From Streptomyces microflavus (GTDB taxonomy: Bacteria; Actinomycetota; Actinomycetes; Streptomycetales; Streptomycetaceae): a stretch of DNA of 64,000 bases. This document shows, piece after piece, positions 16,096 to 25,082 of this stretch. Below the pieces are notes generated by a model. It did not search any database. It was not told the DNA's origin and saw only the letters and a list, made by a program, of their open reading frames with translations. The stretch covers positions 62,001 through 126,000 of the forward strand of contig NZ_BMUG01000013.1 of the NCBI RefSeq assembly GCF_014650075.1. The letters are read 5' to 3'. The position numbers were made by a program, and so were the translations under genes. How positions within the stretch are numbered: the stretch's first letter is position 1; each line of letters begins with the position of its first letter.

Positions 16096-19062
16096 ATGGA
16101 GCCCACGCCGGAGCTAAGTCCGCATCACGCGTACCCCGACCACTGGGAAGCGGACGTGGTGCTCCGTGACGGCGGCACCGCACGCATCAGGCCGATCACC
16201 ACGGACGATGCCGAGCGGCTGGTCAGCTTCTACGAGCAGGTGTCCGACGAGTCGAAGTACTACCGGTTCTTCGCACCGTACCCCCGCCTTTCCGACCGGG
16301 ACGTGCACCGCTTCACCCATCACGACTACGTCGACCGGGTGGGACTGGCCGTCACGATCGGCGGCGAGTTCATCGGTACCGTCCGCTTCGACCGCATCAA
16401 CGAGCAGGGCAGGCCAGCCTCCGCCCCCGCCGACGAGGCCGAGGTCGCCTTCCTCGTCCAGGACGCCCACCAGGGCCGCGGCGTCGCCTCGGCGCTGCTC
16501 GAACACATCGCAGCCGTCGCCCGCGAGCGGGGGATCCGGCGCTTCGCCGCCGAGGTGCTCCCCGCCAACAACAAGATGATCAAGGTGTTCCGGGACGCCG
16601 GCTACACCCAGCAGCGCAGCTTCGAGGACGGCTCCGTCCACCTCACCCTCGACCTCGAACCCACCGAGAAGTCGCTCGCCGTCCAGCGCGGCCGCGAGCA
16701 GCGTGCCGAGGCCCGCTCGGTGCAGCGCCTGCTCGCCCCCGGCTCCGTCGCGGTGATCGGCACCGGCCGCACGCCCGGGGGAGTGGGCCGCACGGTCCTG
16801 CGCAACCTCCTCGCCGCCGGCTTCACCGGCCGCACCTACGCGGTGAACCGCGCCTTCGACGAGGGCCTCGCCACCCTCGACGGCGTCCCCGCCCACCGCT
16901 CGCTCGGCGAGATCGACGAGCAGGTCGACCTCGCCGTCATCGCGGTCCCCGCCCACCGGGTCCCCGAAGCCGTCGCGGACTGCGGCGAGCACGGCGTCCA
17001 GGGCCTCGTCGTCCTCTCCGCCGGCTATGCCGAGAGGGGCTCCGCCGGCCGTGAGCTCCAGCGCGAACTGGTCCGCCAGGCCCGCTCGTACGGCATGCGG
17101 ATCATCGGCCCGAACGCCTTCGGCATCATCAACACCGCCGAGTCCGTCCGGCTGAACGCCTCCCTCGCCCCCGAGTCGCCCGCCCGTGGCCGGATCGGCC
17201 TGTTCACCCAGTCCGGCGCGATCGGCATCGCCCTCCTCTCCGGCCTCCACCGGCGCGGCGCGGGCCTCTCCTCGTTCATCTCTGCGGGCAACCGGGCCGA
17301 CGTCTCCGGCAACGACTTCCTCCAGTACTCGTTCGAGGACCAGGACACCGACGTCGCCCTCCTCTACCTCGAATCCCTCGGCAACCCCCGCAAGTTCACC
17401 CGCCTCGCCCGCCGCACCGCCGCCGTGAAGCCCGTCGTCGTGGTGAAGGGCGCCCGGCACAGCGGCACCAACCCGCCGGGCCACGCCGTCCCGGTCAGCC
17501 GCATCCCCGACGCCACCGTCTCCGCCCTGATGCGGCAGGCGGGCGTCATCCGGGTCGACACGGTGACCGAGATGGTCGACGCCGGACTGCTCCTGGCCGG
17601 CCAGCCGCTCCCGGCCGGGCCCCGGGTCGCGATCCTCGGCAACTCCGAGTCCCTCGGCCTCCTCACGTACGACGCCTGCCTGGCCGAGGGGCTCCGCCCG
17701 CGCCCGCCGCGCGACCTCACCACGGCCGCATCGCCGCAGGACTTCCGGGACGCGCTGGCCGAGGCGCTCGCCGACGGGACCTGCGACGCCGTGATCGTCA
17801 CCGCCATCCCGTGGGTGGGGGAGAACGGCGAGGCCGAGACCGGTGACGGCGAGGTGCTGGCCGCCGCCCTGCGCGGAGCCGCGGCCGGCGGACCTGCCAA
17901 GCCCGTGGCCGTCGTCCACGTGGAGATCGGCGGCCTCGCGGAGGCCCTCGCCGCCGCGAGCAGCACGGCCGCACCCCGCACCCGTCCCACCACGCTCGCC
18001 GGCCGGCCCGCCGCCGCGCCGGGCGCCCCCACCGGAGCCGCCCCGGCGACCGCGACCGCCCCCACGGGGCCCGGCACCGAAGCGCCCGCAGAGACCGCAG
18101 GCGCCGCAGGAACCGCAGAGACCGCAGAGACCGCAGAGACCGCAGAGACCGCAGCAACCGAAGCCGCCGACCCCCCCGCCCGCCCCGGCCGCATCCCCGC
18201 CTACCCCGCCGCCGAACGTGCCGTACGGGCGATGGCCGAAGCCGTGAAGTACGCCCAGTGGCGGCGCCAGGCGGCCACGCCCGGCAAGGTGCCCGAGTTC
18301 CTGGACGAGACCACCGACGAACCCGGCGCCGCCGCCCTGATCGACACCCTGCTCGGCACCGCCCCCGACCCGCGCGGCCGCCCCCTCACCCACGACGAGG
18401 CCCGCGAGCTGCTGGGCCGCTACGGCATCCCCGTACGCCCCACGCTCCCCGCCCCGGACCCCGAGGCGGCCGTCGCCGCGGCCGCCCGCCTCGGCTACCC
18501 GGTGGCGCTGAAGACCACCGCACCCCATCTGCGCCACCGCGCCGACCTCGGCGGCGTACGGCTGGACCTCACGGACGAGGACGCGCTGCGCCGCGCGTAC
18601 GCGGAGGTCACCGAGCTCCTCGGCAAGCCCGCCGAACTCCTCCCGGTCGTCCAGTCCATGGCCCCGCGCGGTGTGGACACGGTCGTACGGGCGTCCATCG
18701 ACGCCGCCGCCGGGGCCGTCCTCTCCTTCGGCCTGGCGGGCGCCCCCTCCGAGCTGCTCGGTGACACCGCGCACCGGCTGGTTCCGGCCACCGACCGCGA
18801 CGCCGCCGAACTGATCAGGTCGATCAAGGCGGCCCCGGTCCTCTTCGGCTGGCGCGGCTCGGCGCCCGTCGACACCCCGGCCCTGGAAGAGCTGCTGCTG
18901 AGACTCTCCCGGCTGGTCGACGACCATCCCGAAGTGGTCTCCGTGGCGCTCGAACCGGTGGTCGTGGCCCCCCAGGGCCTCACCGTGCTCGGCGCGACCG
19001 TCCGCCTCGCTCCACCGCCCCCGCGCGGCGACCTCGGCCCCCGCCGCCTCCCGAACTACTGA
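16096..19062 (+). CDS. Protein lysine acetyltransferase, GNAT domain fused to NDP-forming acyl-CoA synthetase-like domains
   Basis: About 988 residues. A GNAT domain lies first (about 15-180; acetyl-CoA loop DAHQGRGVASALL), then a CoA-binding Rossmann domain (about 210-310), a succinyl-CoA-ligase-like flavodoxin fold, a low-complexity Ala/Thr/Glu linker (about 655-700), and an ATP-grasp domain at the end. GNAT-first order is the known S. lividans Pat arrangement; Pat enzymes acetylate acyl-CoA synthetases. The stretch that in ACD enzymes reads SHTGALAG is replaced by PPGHAVPVS, so acyl-CoA synthesis is unlikely. ATG at 16096 is chosen; TTG at 16090 is an alternative. Confidence 0.88.
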   Translation: MEPTPELSPHHAYPDHWEADVVLRDGGTARIRPITTDDAERLVSFYEQVSDESKYYRFFAPYPRLSDRDVHRFTHHDYVDRVGLAVTIGGEFIGTVRFDRINEQGRPASAPADEAEVAFLVQDAHQGRGVASALLEHIAAVARERGIRRFAAEVLPANNKMIKVFRDAGYTQQRSFEDGSVHLTLDLEPTEKSLAVQRGREQRAEARSVQRLLAPGSVAVIGTGRTPGGVGRTVLRNLLAAGFTGRTYAVNRAFDEGLATLDGVPAHRSLGEIDEQVDLAVIAVPAHRVPEAVADCGEHGVQGLVVLSAGYAERGSAGRELQRELVRQARSYGMRIIGPNAFGIINTAESVRLNASLAPESPARGRIGLFTQSGAIGIALLSGLHRRGAGLSSFISAGNRADVSGNDFLQYSFEDQDTDVALLYLESLGNPRKFTRLARRTAAVKPVVVVKGARHSGTNPPGHAVPVSRIPDATVSALMRQAGVIRVDTVTEMVDAGLLLAGQPLPAGPRVAILGNSESLGLLTYDACLAEGLRPRPPRDLTTAASPQDFRDALAEALADGTCDAVIVTAIPWVGENGEAETGDGEVLAAALRGAAAGGPAKPVAVVHVEIGGLAEALAAASSTAAPRTRPTTLAGRPAAAPGAPTGAAPATATAPTGPGTEAPAETAGAAGTAETAETAETAETAATEAADPPARPGRIPAYPAAERAVRAMAEAVKYAQWRRQAATPGKVPEFLDETTDEPGAAALIDTLLGTAPDPRGRPLTHDEARELLGRYGIPVRPTLPAPDPEAAVAAAARLGYPVALKTTAPHLRHRADLGGVRLDLTDEDALRRAYAEVTELLGKPAELLPVVQSMAPRGVDTVVRASIDAAAGAVLSFGLAGAPSELLGDTAHRLVPATDRDAAELIRSIKAAPVLFGWRGSAPVDTPALEELLLRLSRLVDDHPEVVSVALEPVVVAPQGLTVLGATVRLAPPPPRGDLGPRRLPNY
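18112..18154 (+). repeat. Tandem 9-bp repeat inside the acetyltransferase linker
   Basis: Four exact copies of ACCGCAGAG and a partial fifth run head to tail, encoding repeated Thr-Ala-Glu in the interdomain linker. Being a multiple of three, copy-number change would alter linker length without breaking the frame. Confidence 0.9.
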
Positions 19063-19113
19063 CCCGCCCCAGGGCGTCCCCGGCAGTCACCGGCCCCCCG
19101 TAGGATGGTGCAC

Positions 19114-19710
19114 ATGGCAAAGACCGGTACGACGACCCAGGGGCTGCGCGCGGCGATCGAGCGCAGCGGCTACTACCCGGCCCTCGTGGCCGAGGCGGTC
19201 GAGGCCGCCGTCGGCGGGGAGCCGGTGGCTTCGTACCTGGTGCACCAGGAGACCACGTTCGACTCCAACGAGGTCCGCCGCCATGCCACGGTCCTTGTCC
19301 TCACCGAGCACCGCTTCATCGTCAGCCACACCGACGAGCAGGCCGCCGACACCAGCTCCCCGACGCCGTACGCCACCACCTCCACCGAGTCGGTCAAGCT
19401 CGACCGGATCTCCTCCGTCGTGGTCAGCCGGGTGGTGGCCAACCCGGAGAAGTACGTCCCGGGCACGCTGCCCCGCGAGGTCGTCCTCACCATCGGCTGG
19501 GGCGCGGTCTCCCGGATCGACCTGGAGCCCGCCGCCTGCGGCGACGCCAACTGCGAGGCCGACCACGGCTACACGGGCAGCTCCACCGCGGACGACCTGA
19601 GCCTGCGCGTCAGCGAGGCCGGGGACGGCCCGGACGCCGTCCGGCAGACCCTCGCCTTCGCCCAGTCCCTCTCCGAGGCCACGGCCGCCACCGCGGCGTC
19701 CGGCCGGTGA
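19114..19710 (+). CDS. DUF5998 family protein
   Basis: A conserved actinobacterial protein of about 198 residues and unknown function. It is soluble with no signal peptide. A beta-rich centre carries EHRFIVSHTDEQ and LDRISSVVVSRVV, resembling PH-like folds, and two cysteines lie in AACGDANCEADH. ATG at 19114 is preferred because AGGAT sits about 8 bp upstream; ATG 19105 is in frame. The gene ends overlapping the next gene, suggesting an operon with the phosphatase-superfamily protein. No catalytic motif is visible. Confidence 0.8.
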   Translation: MAKTGTTTQGLRAAIERSGYYPALVAEAVEAAVGGEPVASYLVHQETTFDSNEVRRHATVLVLTEHRFIVSHTDEQAADTSSPTPYATTSTESVKLDRISSVVVSRVVANPEKYVPGTLPREVVLTIGWGAVSRIDLEPAACGDANCEADHGYTGSSTADDLSLRVSEAGDGPDAVRQTLAFAQSLSEATAATAASGR

Positions 19711-20897
19711 TGGCCCAGCCCGCCTGGCAGGACCCGGTCCCGCTCGCCCTCGACACCGCGCCCGTCCCCGCGTACGGCAGCGGCTCGCTGGCCGACCTGC
19801 TGCCGACGCTCGCGGCCGGGCAGGGGGTGGAGGGCTTCACCGCCGCCATCCCCGAGCTGACGCCCGCCGACCGCAACTGCGTCTTCCTGATCGACGGCCT
19901 CGGCTGGGAGCAGATCACGGCGCACCCCGACGAGGCGCCCTTCCTGCACTCCCTGCTCCCCACCTCACGCGGAGGTACGGGGCAGCCGATCACCGCGGGC
20001 TTCCCCTCCACCACCGCGACCTCCCTCGCCTCGGTGGGTACGGGGCTGCCGCCCGGCGAGCACGGCCTGCCCGGCTACACCGTGCGCAACCCGGAGTCCG
20101 GCGCGCTGATGAACCAGCTCCGCTGGAAGCCGTTCACCGCGCCGAAGGTCTGGCAGCCCTACCCCACGGTCTTCCAGCTCGCCGACGCGGCGGGCGTGCG
20201 GACCGCCCAGGTCTCGTCCCCGGACTTCGAGCAGACCCCGCTCACCAAGGTCGCGCTCAGCGGCGGTTCCTTCCTCGGCCGGCTCTCCGGCGAGGACCGG
20301 ATGGACGTCTCCGCCCAGCGGCTCGCCGCCGGTGACCGCTCGCTCGTCTATACGTACTACAGCGAGGTCGACGGCAAGGGCCACCGCTTCGGCGTCGACT
20401 CCGACGCCTGGCGCGGCCAGTTGATGTACGTCGACGGGCTAGCGCAACGCCTCGCCGAGCAGCTCCCGCCGCGCTCCGCGCTCTACATCACCGCCGACCA
20501 CGGCATGATCGACATCCCGTTCGACGAGCAGTCCCGGATCGACTTCGACGAGGACTGGGAGCTGCGCGCGGGCGTCGCCCTGCTCGGCGGCGAGGGCCGT
20601 GCCCGCCATGTCTACGCGGTGCCCGGCGCACAGGGAGACGTCCTGGCCGTCTGGCGCGAGGTGCTGGGCGAGCAGTTCTGGGTGGCGAGCCGGGACGAGG
20701 CGATCGCGGCGGGCTGGTTCGGGCCCGTCATCGACGAGCGGGTGTACGGCCGGATCGGCGATGTGGTCGCCGCCGCCCACGACGACGTGGTCATCACCGC
20801 GTCGGTCAACGAGCCGCACGAGTCGGCGATGGTCGGCATGCACGGCTCACTGACCCCCGTCGAACAGCTCGTCCCGCTGCTCGAAGTACGCTCGTAA
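19710..20897 (+). CDS. Alkaline phosphatase superfamily protein (nucleotide pyrophosphatase/phosphodiesterase type)
   Basis: About 395 residues. The expected metal and nucleophile motifs of the family are visible: the aspartate in CVFLIDGLGWE, the nucleophile threonine region in GFPSTTATSLASVGTGL, YYSEVDGKGHRFG with Asp and His, and TADHGMID near the end. No signal peptide is seen, so it probably acts in the cytoplasm on a phosphodiester or nucleotide. ATG 19710 (TGATG overlap with the preceding stop) and GTG 19707 are equally possible. It is followed after 45 bp by thymidine kinase. The natural substrate is unknown. Confidence 0.82.
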   Translation: MAQPAWQDPVPLALDTAPVPAYGSGSLADLLPTLAAGQGVEGFTAAIPELTPADRNCVFLIDGLGWEQITAHPDEAPFLHSLLPTSRGGTGQPITAGFPSTTATSLASVGTGLPPGEHGLPGYTVRNPESGALMNQLRWKPFTAPKVWQPYPTVFQLADAAGVRTAQVSSPDFEQTPLTKVALSGGSFLGRLSGEDRMDVSAQRLAAGDRSLVYTYYSEVDGKGHRFGVDSDAWRGQLMYVDGLAQRLAEQLPPRSALYITADHGMIDIPFDEQSRIDFDEDWELRAGVALLGGEGRARHVYAVPGAQGDVLAVWREVLGEQFWVASRDEAIAAGWFGPVIDERVYGRIGDVVAAAHDDVVITASVNEPHESAMVGMHGSLTPVEQLVPLLEVRS

Positions 20898-20942
20898 CCG
20901 CGTTTCTCCCCCTCCGCTGTTCTGAAAGGTGCTCGACCCCTC

Positions 20943-21596
20943 ATGCCCGAGCTGGTGTTCTTCTCCGGAACCATGGACTGCGGAAAGAGCACGCTGGCCC
21001 TGCAGATCGGTCACAACCGTTCCGCCCGCGGGCTCCAGGGCGTGATCTTCACCCGCGACGACCGCGCCGGCCAGGGGAAGCTCTCCTCCCGGCTCGGCCT
21101 GGTGACGGACGCCGTCGAGGCGGACGAGGGCATGGACGTCTACGGGCACATCGTCGACCGGGTCAGCCGGGGCGGCCGGGTCGACTACGTGATCGTGGAC
21201 GAGGCGCAGTTCCTCGCCCCGGTCCAGATCGACCAGTTGGCCCGGGTCGTCGACGATCTGGGCCTGGACGTCTTCGCGTTCGGCATCACCACGGACTTCC
21301 GTACGAAGCTGTTCCCCGGCTCCCAGCGGCTGATCGAGCTGGCCGACCGGATAGAGGCCCTCCAGGTCGAGGCGCTCTGCTGGTGCGGCGCCCGCGCCAC
21401 GCACAACGCCCGTACGGTGGACGGTGAAATGGTGGTCGAGGGCGCCCAGGTCGTCGTCGGCGACGTCAACCGGCAGGCGGGCGAGGTCGGTTACGAGGTG
21501 CTGTGCCGCCGCCACCACCGGCGCCGGCTGACCGCGGAGACGGCCCGCGCGGGCACGCTCTCCCCGGACGTCCTGCCGGTCGCCGCCGAAGGCTGA
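20943..21596 (+). CDS. tdk: Thymidine kinase
   Basis: A 217-residue type II thymidine kinase. The P-loop reads SGTMDCGKST near residue 10, the catalytic glutamate is in VDEAQFL, and zinc ligands are in ALCWCGARA and LCRRHH. It phosphorylates thymidine to dTMP in nucleotide salvage. A GAAAGGTG ribosome site precedes the ATG. The stop lies 5 bp from the convergent VOC gene stop. Confidence 0.93.
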   Translation: MPELVFFSGTMDCGKSTLALQIGHNRSARGLQGVIFTRDDRAGQGKLSSRLGLVTDAVEADEGMDVYGHIVDRVSRGGRVDYVIVDEAQFLAPVQIDQLARVVDDLGLDVFAFGITTDFRTKLFPGSQRLIELADRIEALQVEALCWCGARATHNARTVDGEMVVEGAQVVVGDVNRQAGEVGYEVLCRRHHRRRLTAETARAGTLSPDVLPVAAEG

Positions 21597-21601
21597 TCCG
21601 G

Positions 21602-22378
21602 TCAGCCCTCGTACGTCCGGACGATCGTGAAGGCCGCGCCCTCGGGATCGACCACCGTCGCCAGCCGGCCGCTCGCCCCCTCGCGCGGCGGCTGGAGGAT
21701 GTGCCCGCCCAGCTCCACCACCCGGGCGGCCGACTCGTCGACGTCGGCGACCTCGAAGTACGTCATCCAGTGCGGGCCCCGGTCGCGCGGCAGCGACTGG
21801 CCGACCCCGTGCAGGGCGGCCACCGGGCCGCCGTCCAGGTGCAGGGTCTGGTAGTCGAAGTCGGCGGAGACCACCGCCTCCGTCTCGTAACCGAAGACCG
21901 TCTGGTAGAACTTCGCGACCATCGAGGTCTCCCGGGTCACCAGCTCGTTCCAGACGGGGGTGCCGGGGACGCCCGCCGTCATGGTGCCGATGTGCTCCGA
22001 GCCCTGCCAGACGCCGAAGACCGCCCCTCCCGGGTCCGAGGCGATGGCGAGCCGGCCCGCCTCACCCGCGTCGATCGGCCCGACCGCGACCGTGCCGCCG
22101 CAGGAGCGGATCGCCTCGGCCGTCAGGTCCGCGTCGTCCGTCGCCAGATAGGTGGTCCAGGCGATCGGGAGGTGCCGGTCGGGCGGCAGCTGGCCGATGC
22201 CCGCGACCTCCTTCCCGTCGAGCAGAGCGCGGACGTAGGGGCCCAACTGGTCGGGCCCCGGCCGGAACTCCCAGCCGAACAGAGCTCCGTAGAACTCCTG
22301 GGTCGCGCTCAGGCCGTGCACGATCAGACTCACCCAGCAAGGTGTTCCGGGCGTGCGCCGGGCAGCAGCCTCGGTCAT
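21602..22378 (-). CDS. VOC-family protein with two glyoxalase/bleomycin-resistance-like domains
   Basis: About 258 residues with two tandem beta-alpha-beta-beta-beta units, the first opening GTPCWVSLIVHGLSATQEFYG and the second GTPVWNELVTRETSMVAKFYQ. Such proteins are metal-dependent lyases or dioxygenases, or ligand-sequestering resistance proteins. Metal ligands expected at each half (His or Glu) are not all evident, so the activity is open. The start MTEAAARR at 22378 is chosen; the frame open to 22612 extends into the next gene's promoter. The upstream neighbour, a rhodanese, is divergent. Confidence 0.82.
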   Translation of the reverse strand: MTEAAARRTPGTPCWVSLIVHGLSATQEFYGALFGWEFRPGPDQLGPYVRALLDGKEVAGIGQLPPDRHLPIAWTTYLATDDADLTAEAIRSCGGTVAVGPIDAGEAGRLAIASDPGGAVFGVWQGSEHIGTMTAGVPGTPVWNELVTRETSMVAKFYQTVFGYETEAVVSADFDYQTLHLDGGPVAALHGVGQSLPRDRGPHWMTYFEVADVDESAARVVELGGHILQPPREGASGRLATVVDPEGAAFTIVRTYEG

Positions 22379-22614
22379 CGTGTTGTCTCTCCTCGGACCG
22401 TTGTGGTGGCCGTACAGGGGAACGGGGCAGGTACGCCGTCCCGGGTCAGGACGCGGTCCGCATACCCCGTGCAGATGCTCGCACCACCCGGCGCCGGCGC
22501 GGCAACGGCCGCGCCGCGTGCTCCGGGTTCTCGCCCAAGGGAGACCGATTTGGTGTGGTATGTCCGTTCGGTTGCTGGTACGGGTGCCGCTGCCTCTGCG
22601 CGAGGATGGCACCC

Positions 22615-23445
22615 ATGAAGCCCATCATTACCGCATCCGAATACGCGAGCGAGTCGACGGGACCGCGGCCCCCGGTGCTCCTGGACGTCCGCTGGCAGTT
22701 GGGTGGTCCGCACGGCCGCCCCGACTACGAGGCCGGCCATCTGCCCGGCGCCGTCTTCGTCGACCTCGATACGGAACTGGCCGGACCGGCGGGCAGCGGC
22801 GGCCGCCACCCCCTCCCGGACCCGGAGGCCTTCGGCGCCGCGATGCGCCGCGCCGGGGTCGGGCAGGACACCCCGGTCGTGGTGTACGACGGCGGGCAGG
22901 GCTGGGCCGCCGCGCGCGCCTGGTGGCTGCTGCGCTGGACGGGGCACCCGGACGTACGGGTCCTGGACGGCGGGCTCGCCGGGTGGACCGGTGACCTCTC
23001 CACCGGGATCCCGGACCCCGCCGAGGGCGATTTCCGGCCGAAGCCCGGCGCCCTGCCCACCCTGGACGCGGACGGGGCCGCCGCCCTCGCCCGCACGGGG
23101 CTGCTCCTGGACGCGCGGGCGGCCGAGCGCTACCGGGGCGATGTCGAGCCGATCGACCGCGTCGGCGGCCACATCCCGGGCGCGGTCTCCGCACCGACCA
23201 CGGCGAACGTCACCGAGGACGGCCGCTACCTTCCGGCCGGAGAGCTCGCCGAGCGGTTCACCGCACTGGGGGCGGGGAAGAGCGGCGAGCCGGTCGGCGT
23301 CTACTGCGGATCGGGGGTCTCCGGCGCCCATGAGGTGCTGGCCCTGGAGGTCGCCGGAATCCCCGCCGCGCTCTACCCCGGCTCCTGGTCCGAATGGTCC
23401 GCCGACCCCGCCCGCCCGGTCGCCACCGGTCCCGAGCCGCAGTAG
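22615..23445 (+). CDS. Thiosulfate/3-mercaptopyruvate sulfurtransferase
   Basis: About 276 residues with two rhodanese domains. The catalytic cysteine loop in the second reads CGSGVSGAH; the family form CGSGVTA is usual for 3-mercaptopyruvate sulfurtransferases. The first domain lacks an active-site cysteine, as normal, and starts VLLDVRWQLGG with HLPGAVFVDLD. It moves sulfane sulfur from mercaptopyruvate or thiosulfate to a thiol or cyanide. ATG 22615 follows GAGGA by about 8 bp. A bidirectional terminator follows. Confidence 0.92.
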   Translation: MKPIITASEYASESTGPRPPVLLDVRWQLGGPHGRPDYEAGHLPGAVFVDLDTELAGPAGSGGRHPLPDPEAFGAAMRRAGVGQDTPVVVYDGGQGWAAARAWWLLRWTGHPDVRVLDGGLAGWTGDLSTGIPDPAEGDFRPKPGALPTLDADGAAALARTGLLLDARAAERYRGDVEPIDRVGGHIPGAVSAPTTANVTEDGRYLPAGELAERFTALGAGKSGEPVGVYCGSGVSGAHEVLALEVAGIPAALYPGSWSEWSADPARPVATGPEPQ

Positions 23446-23470
23446 GGCCCGGTCCGGTAAGCGCCGCGAC

Positions 23471-23510
23471 GGAGAGGGGCCCGTACGCCATCGCGTACGG
23501 GCCCCTCTCC
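23471..23510. terminator. Bidirectional intrinsic terminator between sulfurtransferase and sepH
   Basis: A perfect 18-bp inverted repeat (GGAGAGGGGCCCGTACGC with its complement) surrounds a 4-base loop, between two convergent stops. Confidence 0.85.
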
Positions 23511-23529
23511 TGCCGACCGGCACTCCCGG

Positions 23530-24585
23530 TCAGTCCTGCTTCTTGCGGCGGGTGCCGAAGACGATCTCGTCCCAGCTCGGCACGGCGGCACGGCGTCCCG
23601 GCCGGACCCCGTCCGCCTCGGCCTGACGGTCCGTCGTCCCGGTCAGCCGGTCGCGGTGACCGGCCACCGCCCGGGGCATCAGCACATCCGCGTACGCCGA
23701 ACCGGCACCGGCGGAGGCCGCGGCGGCGGGCGGCTCGTCCGCCTCGCTCTCCTCGACGGCGGGTTCGAGCGCGGGCGGCTCGGGCTGCGTCGGCCGCTCG
23801 GGGACGACCATGTCCCCGCGGAAGCTCGGCACCGCCTCCAGCAGGCTGGTCAGCGAGTCGCGCTCACCGGCCGAGGCACTGCTCACGTACTCCTCCGGCT
23901 CGGAAGCCGGTGCGGGCCGCTCGATCTGCCGGTCGAGCGCGCGGTCCAGCGGCCGGTCGCGCGGCAGCCGGGCGATCCGGGGCACGAACGGGAAGCTCGG
24001 CTCGGGCGCCGCGCCGTCGGTCTCACCGATCAGCGAACGCGCCTCGTCGTCGACGGCCTGGACCAGGCGCCTGGGCGGGTCGTACGTCCAGCTCGCCGAG
24101 TGCGGTTCGCCCGCGACCCGGTAGACGAGCAGGACCTCCCAGGTGCCGTCGTCGCGGCGCCAGGAGTCCCACTGGACGGTTTCCTTGTCGGCGCCGCGCA
24201 GCAGGAGACGCTCCTGCACCGCCTCGCCGAGCTGGGGGCCGGTGTTCTCGCCGGGACGGCGCACGGGAGTCTTCCGGGCCCGCTCGGCCATGAAGGCACG
24301 CTCCGCGAGCACAGGGCCCTCGAAGCGGCGCACACGGTCGACCGGGATGCCGGCGAACTGGGCGACCTCCTCCGCGGAGGCACCGGCCCGTATGCGGGCC
24401 TGGATGTCGCGGGGGCGGAGGTGGCTCTCCACCTCGATCTCGATCTGGCCGAGCCGGGCGCGGTCGTTGCGCACGGCGGCGCGCAGCCGCTCATCGATCG
24501 GAAGCGTGTATTCCGTGCTGTCCGCAGCCTTGAGCACCAGTCGTGTGCCGTCGTTGGAGACGGCCACGACACGCAGTTCGGGCAT
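23530..24585 (-). CDS. sepH: Septation protein SepH (DUF3071)
   Basis: About 351 residues. The N-terminal conserved part (about 1-180) starts MPELRVVAVSNDGTRLVL and contains a helix-turn-helix-like segment GASAEEVAQFAGIPVDRVRR. The C-terminal half is a disordered acidic/proline-rich tail ending in basic residues RRKKQD. In Streptomyces and mycobacteria SepH binds FtsZ and promotes Z-ring assembly. The start at 24585 fits the family; the longer frame to 24900 is spurious. It is apparently monocistronic between a bidirectional terminator and a long leader region. Confidence 0.92.
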   Translation of the reverse strand: MPELRVVAVSNDGTRLVLKAADSTEYTLPIDERLRAAVRNDRARLGQIEIEVESHLRPRDIQARIRAGASAEEVAQFAGIPVDRVRRFEGPVLAERAFMAERARKTPVRRPGENTGPQLGEAVQERLLLRGADKETVQWDSWRRDDGTWEVLLVYRVAGEPHSASWTYDPPRRLVQAVDDEARSLIGETDGAAPEPSFPFVPRIARLPRDRPLDRALDRQIERPAPASEPEEYVSSASAGERDSLTSLLEAVPSFRGDMVVPERPTQPEPPALEPAVEESEADEPPAAAASAGAGSAYADVLMPRAVAGHRDRLTGTTDRQAEADGVRPGRRAAVPSWDEIVFGTRRKKQD

Positions 24586-25082
24586 GGGGACCTCCCGGGT
24601 GGTGCCTGCCGACGTCACGTGCGTCGCTGCTTCCGCTAGTCGAGTGTGACCTGCCCGGGTGCAGCCTGCCACAACCTTGCCAAGTTGCCCGGCGTGTCGG
24701 GCGCCCGCCCTGGAACGCCGCCATGGCACGGTTGTCTCTTGCGTCCCAAAGTGACCGATTTGGCCGCTCTGCGTAACAAGCACCCGTGCCATGCCTTGGC
24801 GCCGCCGGTCCGAGTGGAGCCGCCGGCCCCTCTCCCGTAGCTGCGGATTCCCATGTGGGAGTCCGCCCCAGGGCTCGTCACAGTACTCCATTCGGGCCAC
24901 CTGGTGTGGACCGGCGCGCCGCCGAACTTCTCGGGAGGTGCGGGAGTTGGGATACCCGGTTCTCCGCGAAATGCCCCTGATGCGTGTTGTGCTTCACACA
25001 ATCACCCGAAACGGAACTATCCACTTCGCTCATTTGTCCCTTCCTGTTGCATGGTGGGAGAGATGTCAAGCAGGGGCTGGTA
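24586..25082. other. Long intergenic region between divergent sepH and a membrane-protein gene
   Basis: About 500 bp without a convincing gene. It must hold both promoters. Visible structure: a 9-bp inverted repeat ATGGCACGG (24723-24731) with CCGTGCCAT (24784-24792), and TTGTG-N5-CACAA at 24987-25001, about 80 bp before the downstream ATG. The part near 24990-25060 is AT-richer than surrounding DNA, fitting a promoter. No tRNA or known riboswitch was recognised. Confidence 0.5.

Noticed and set aside
18112..18154. CRISPR-like repeat array
   Set aside because: The 9-bp units are contiguous without spacers and encode an in-frame linker.
16114..18927. A 937-codon minus-strand frame opposite the acetyltransferase
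   Set aside because: It is Gly/Ala/Val-rich shadow sequence without any motif.
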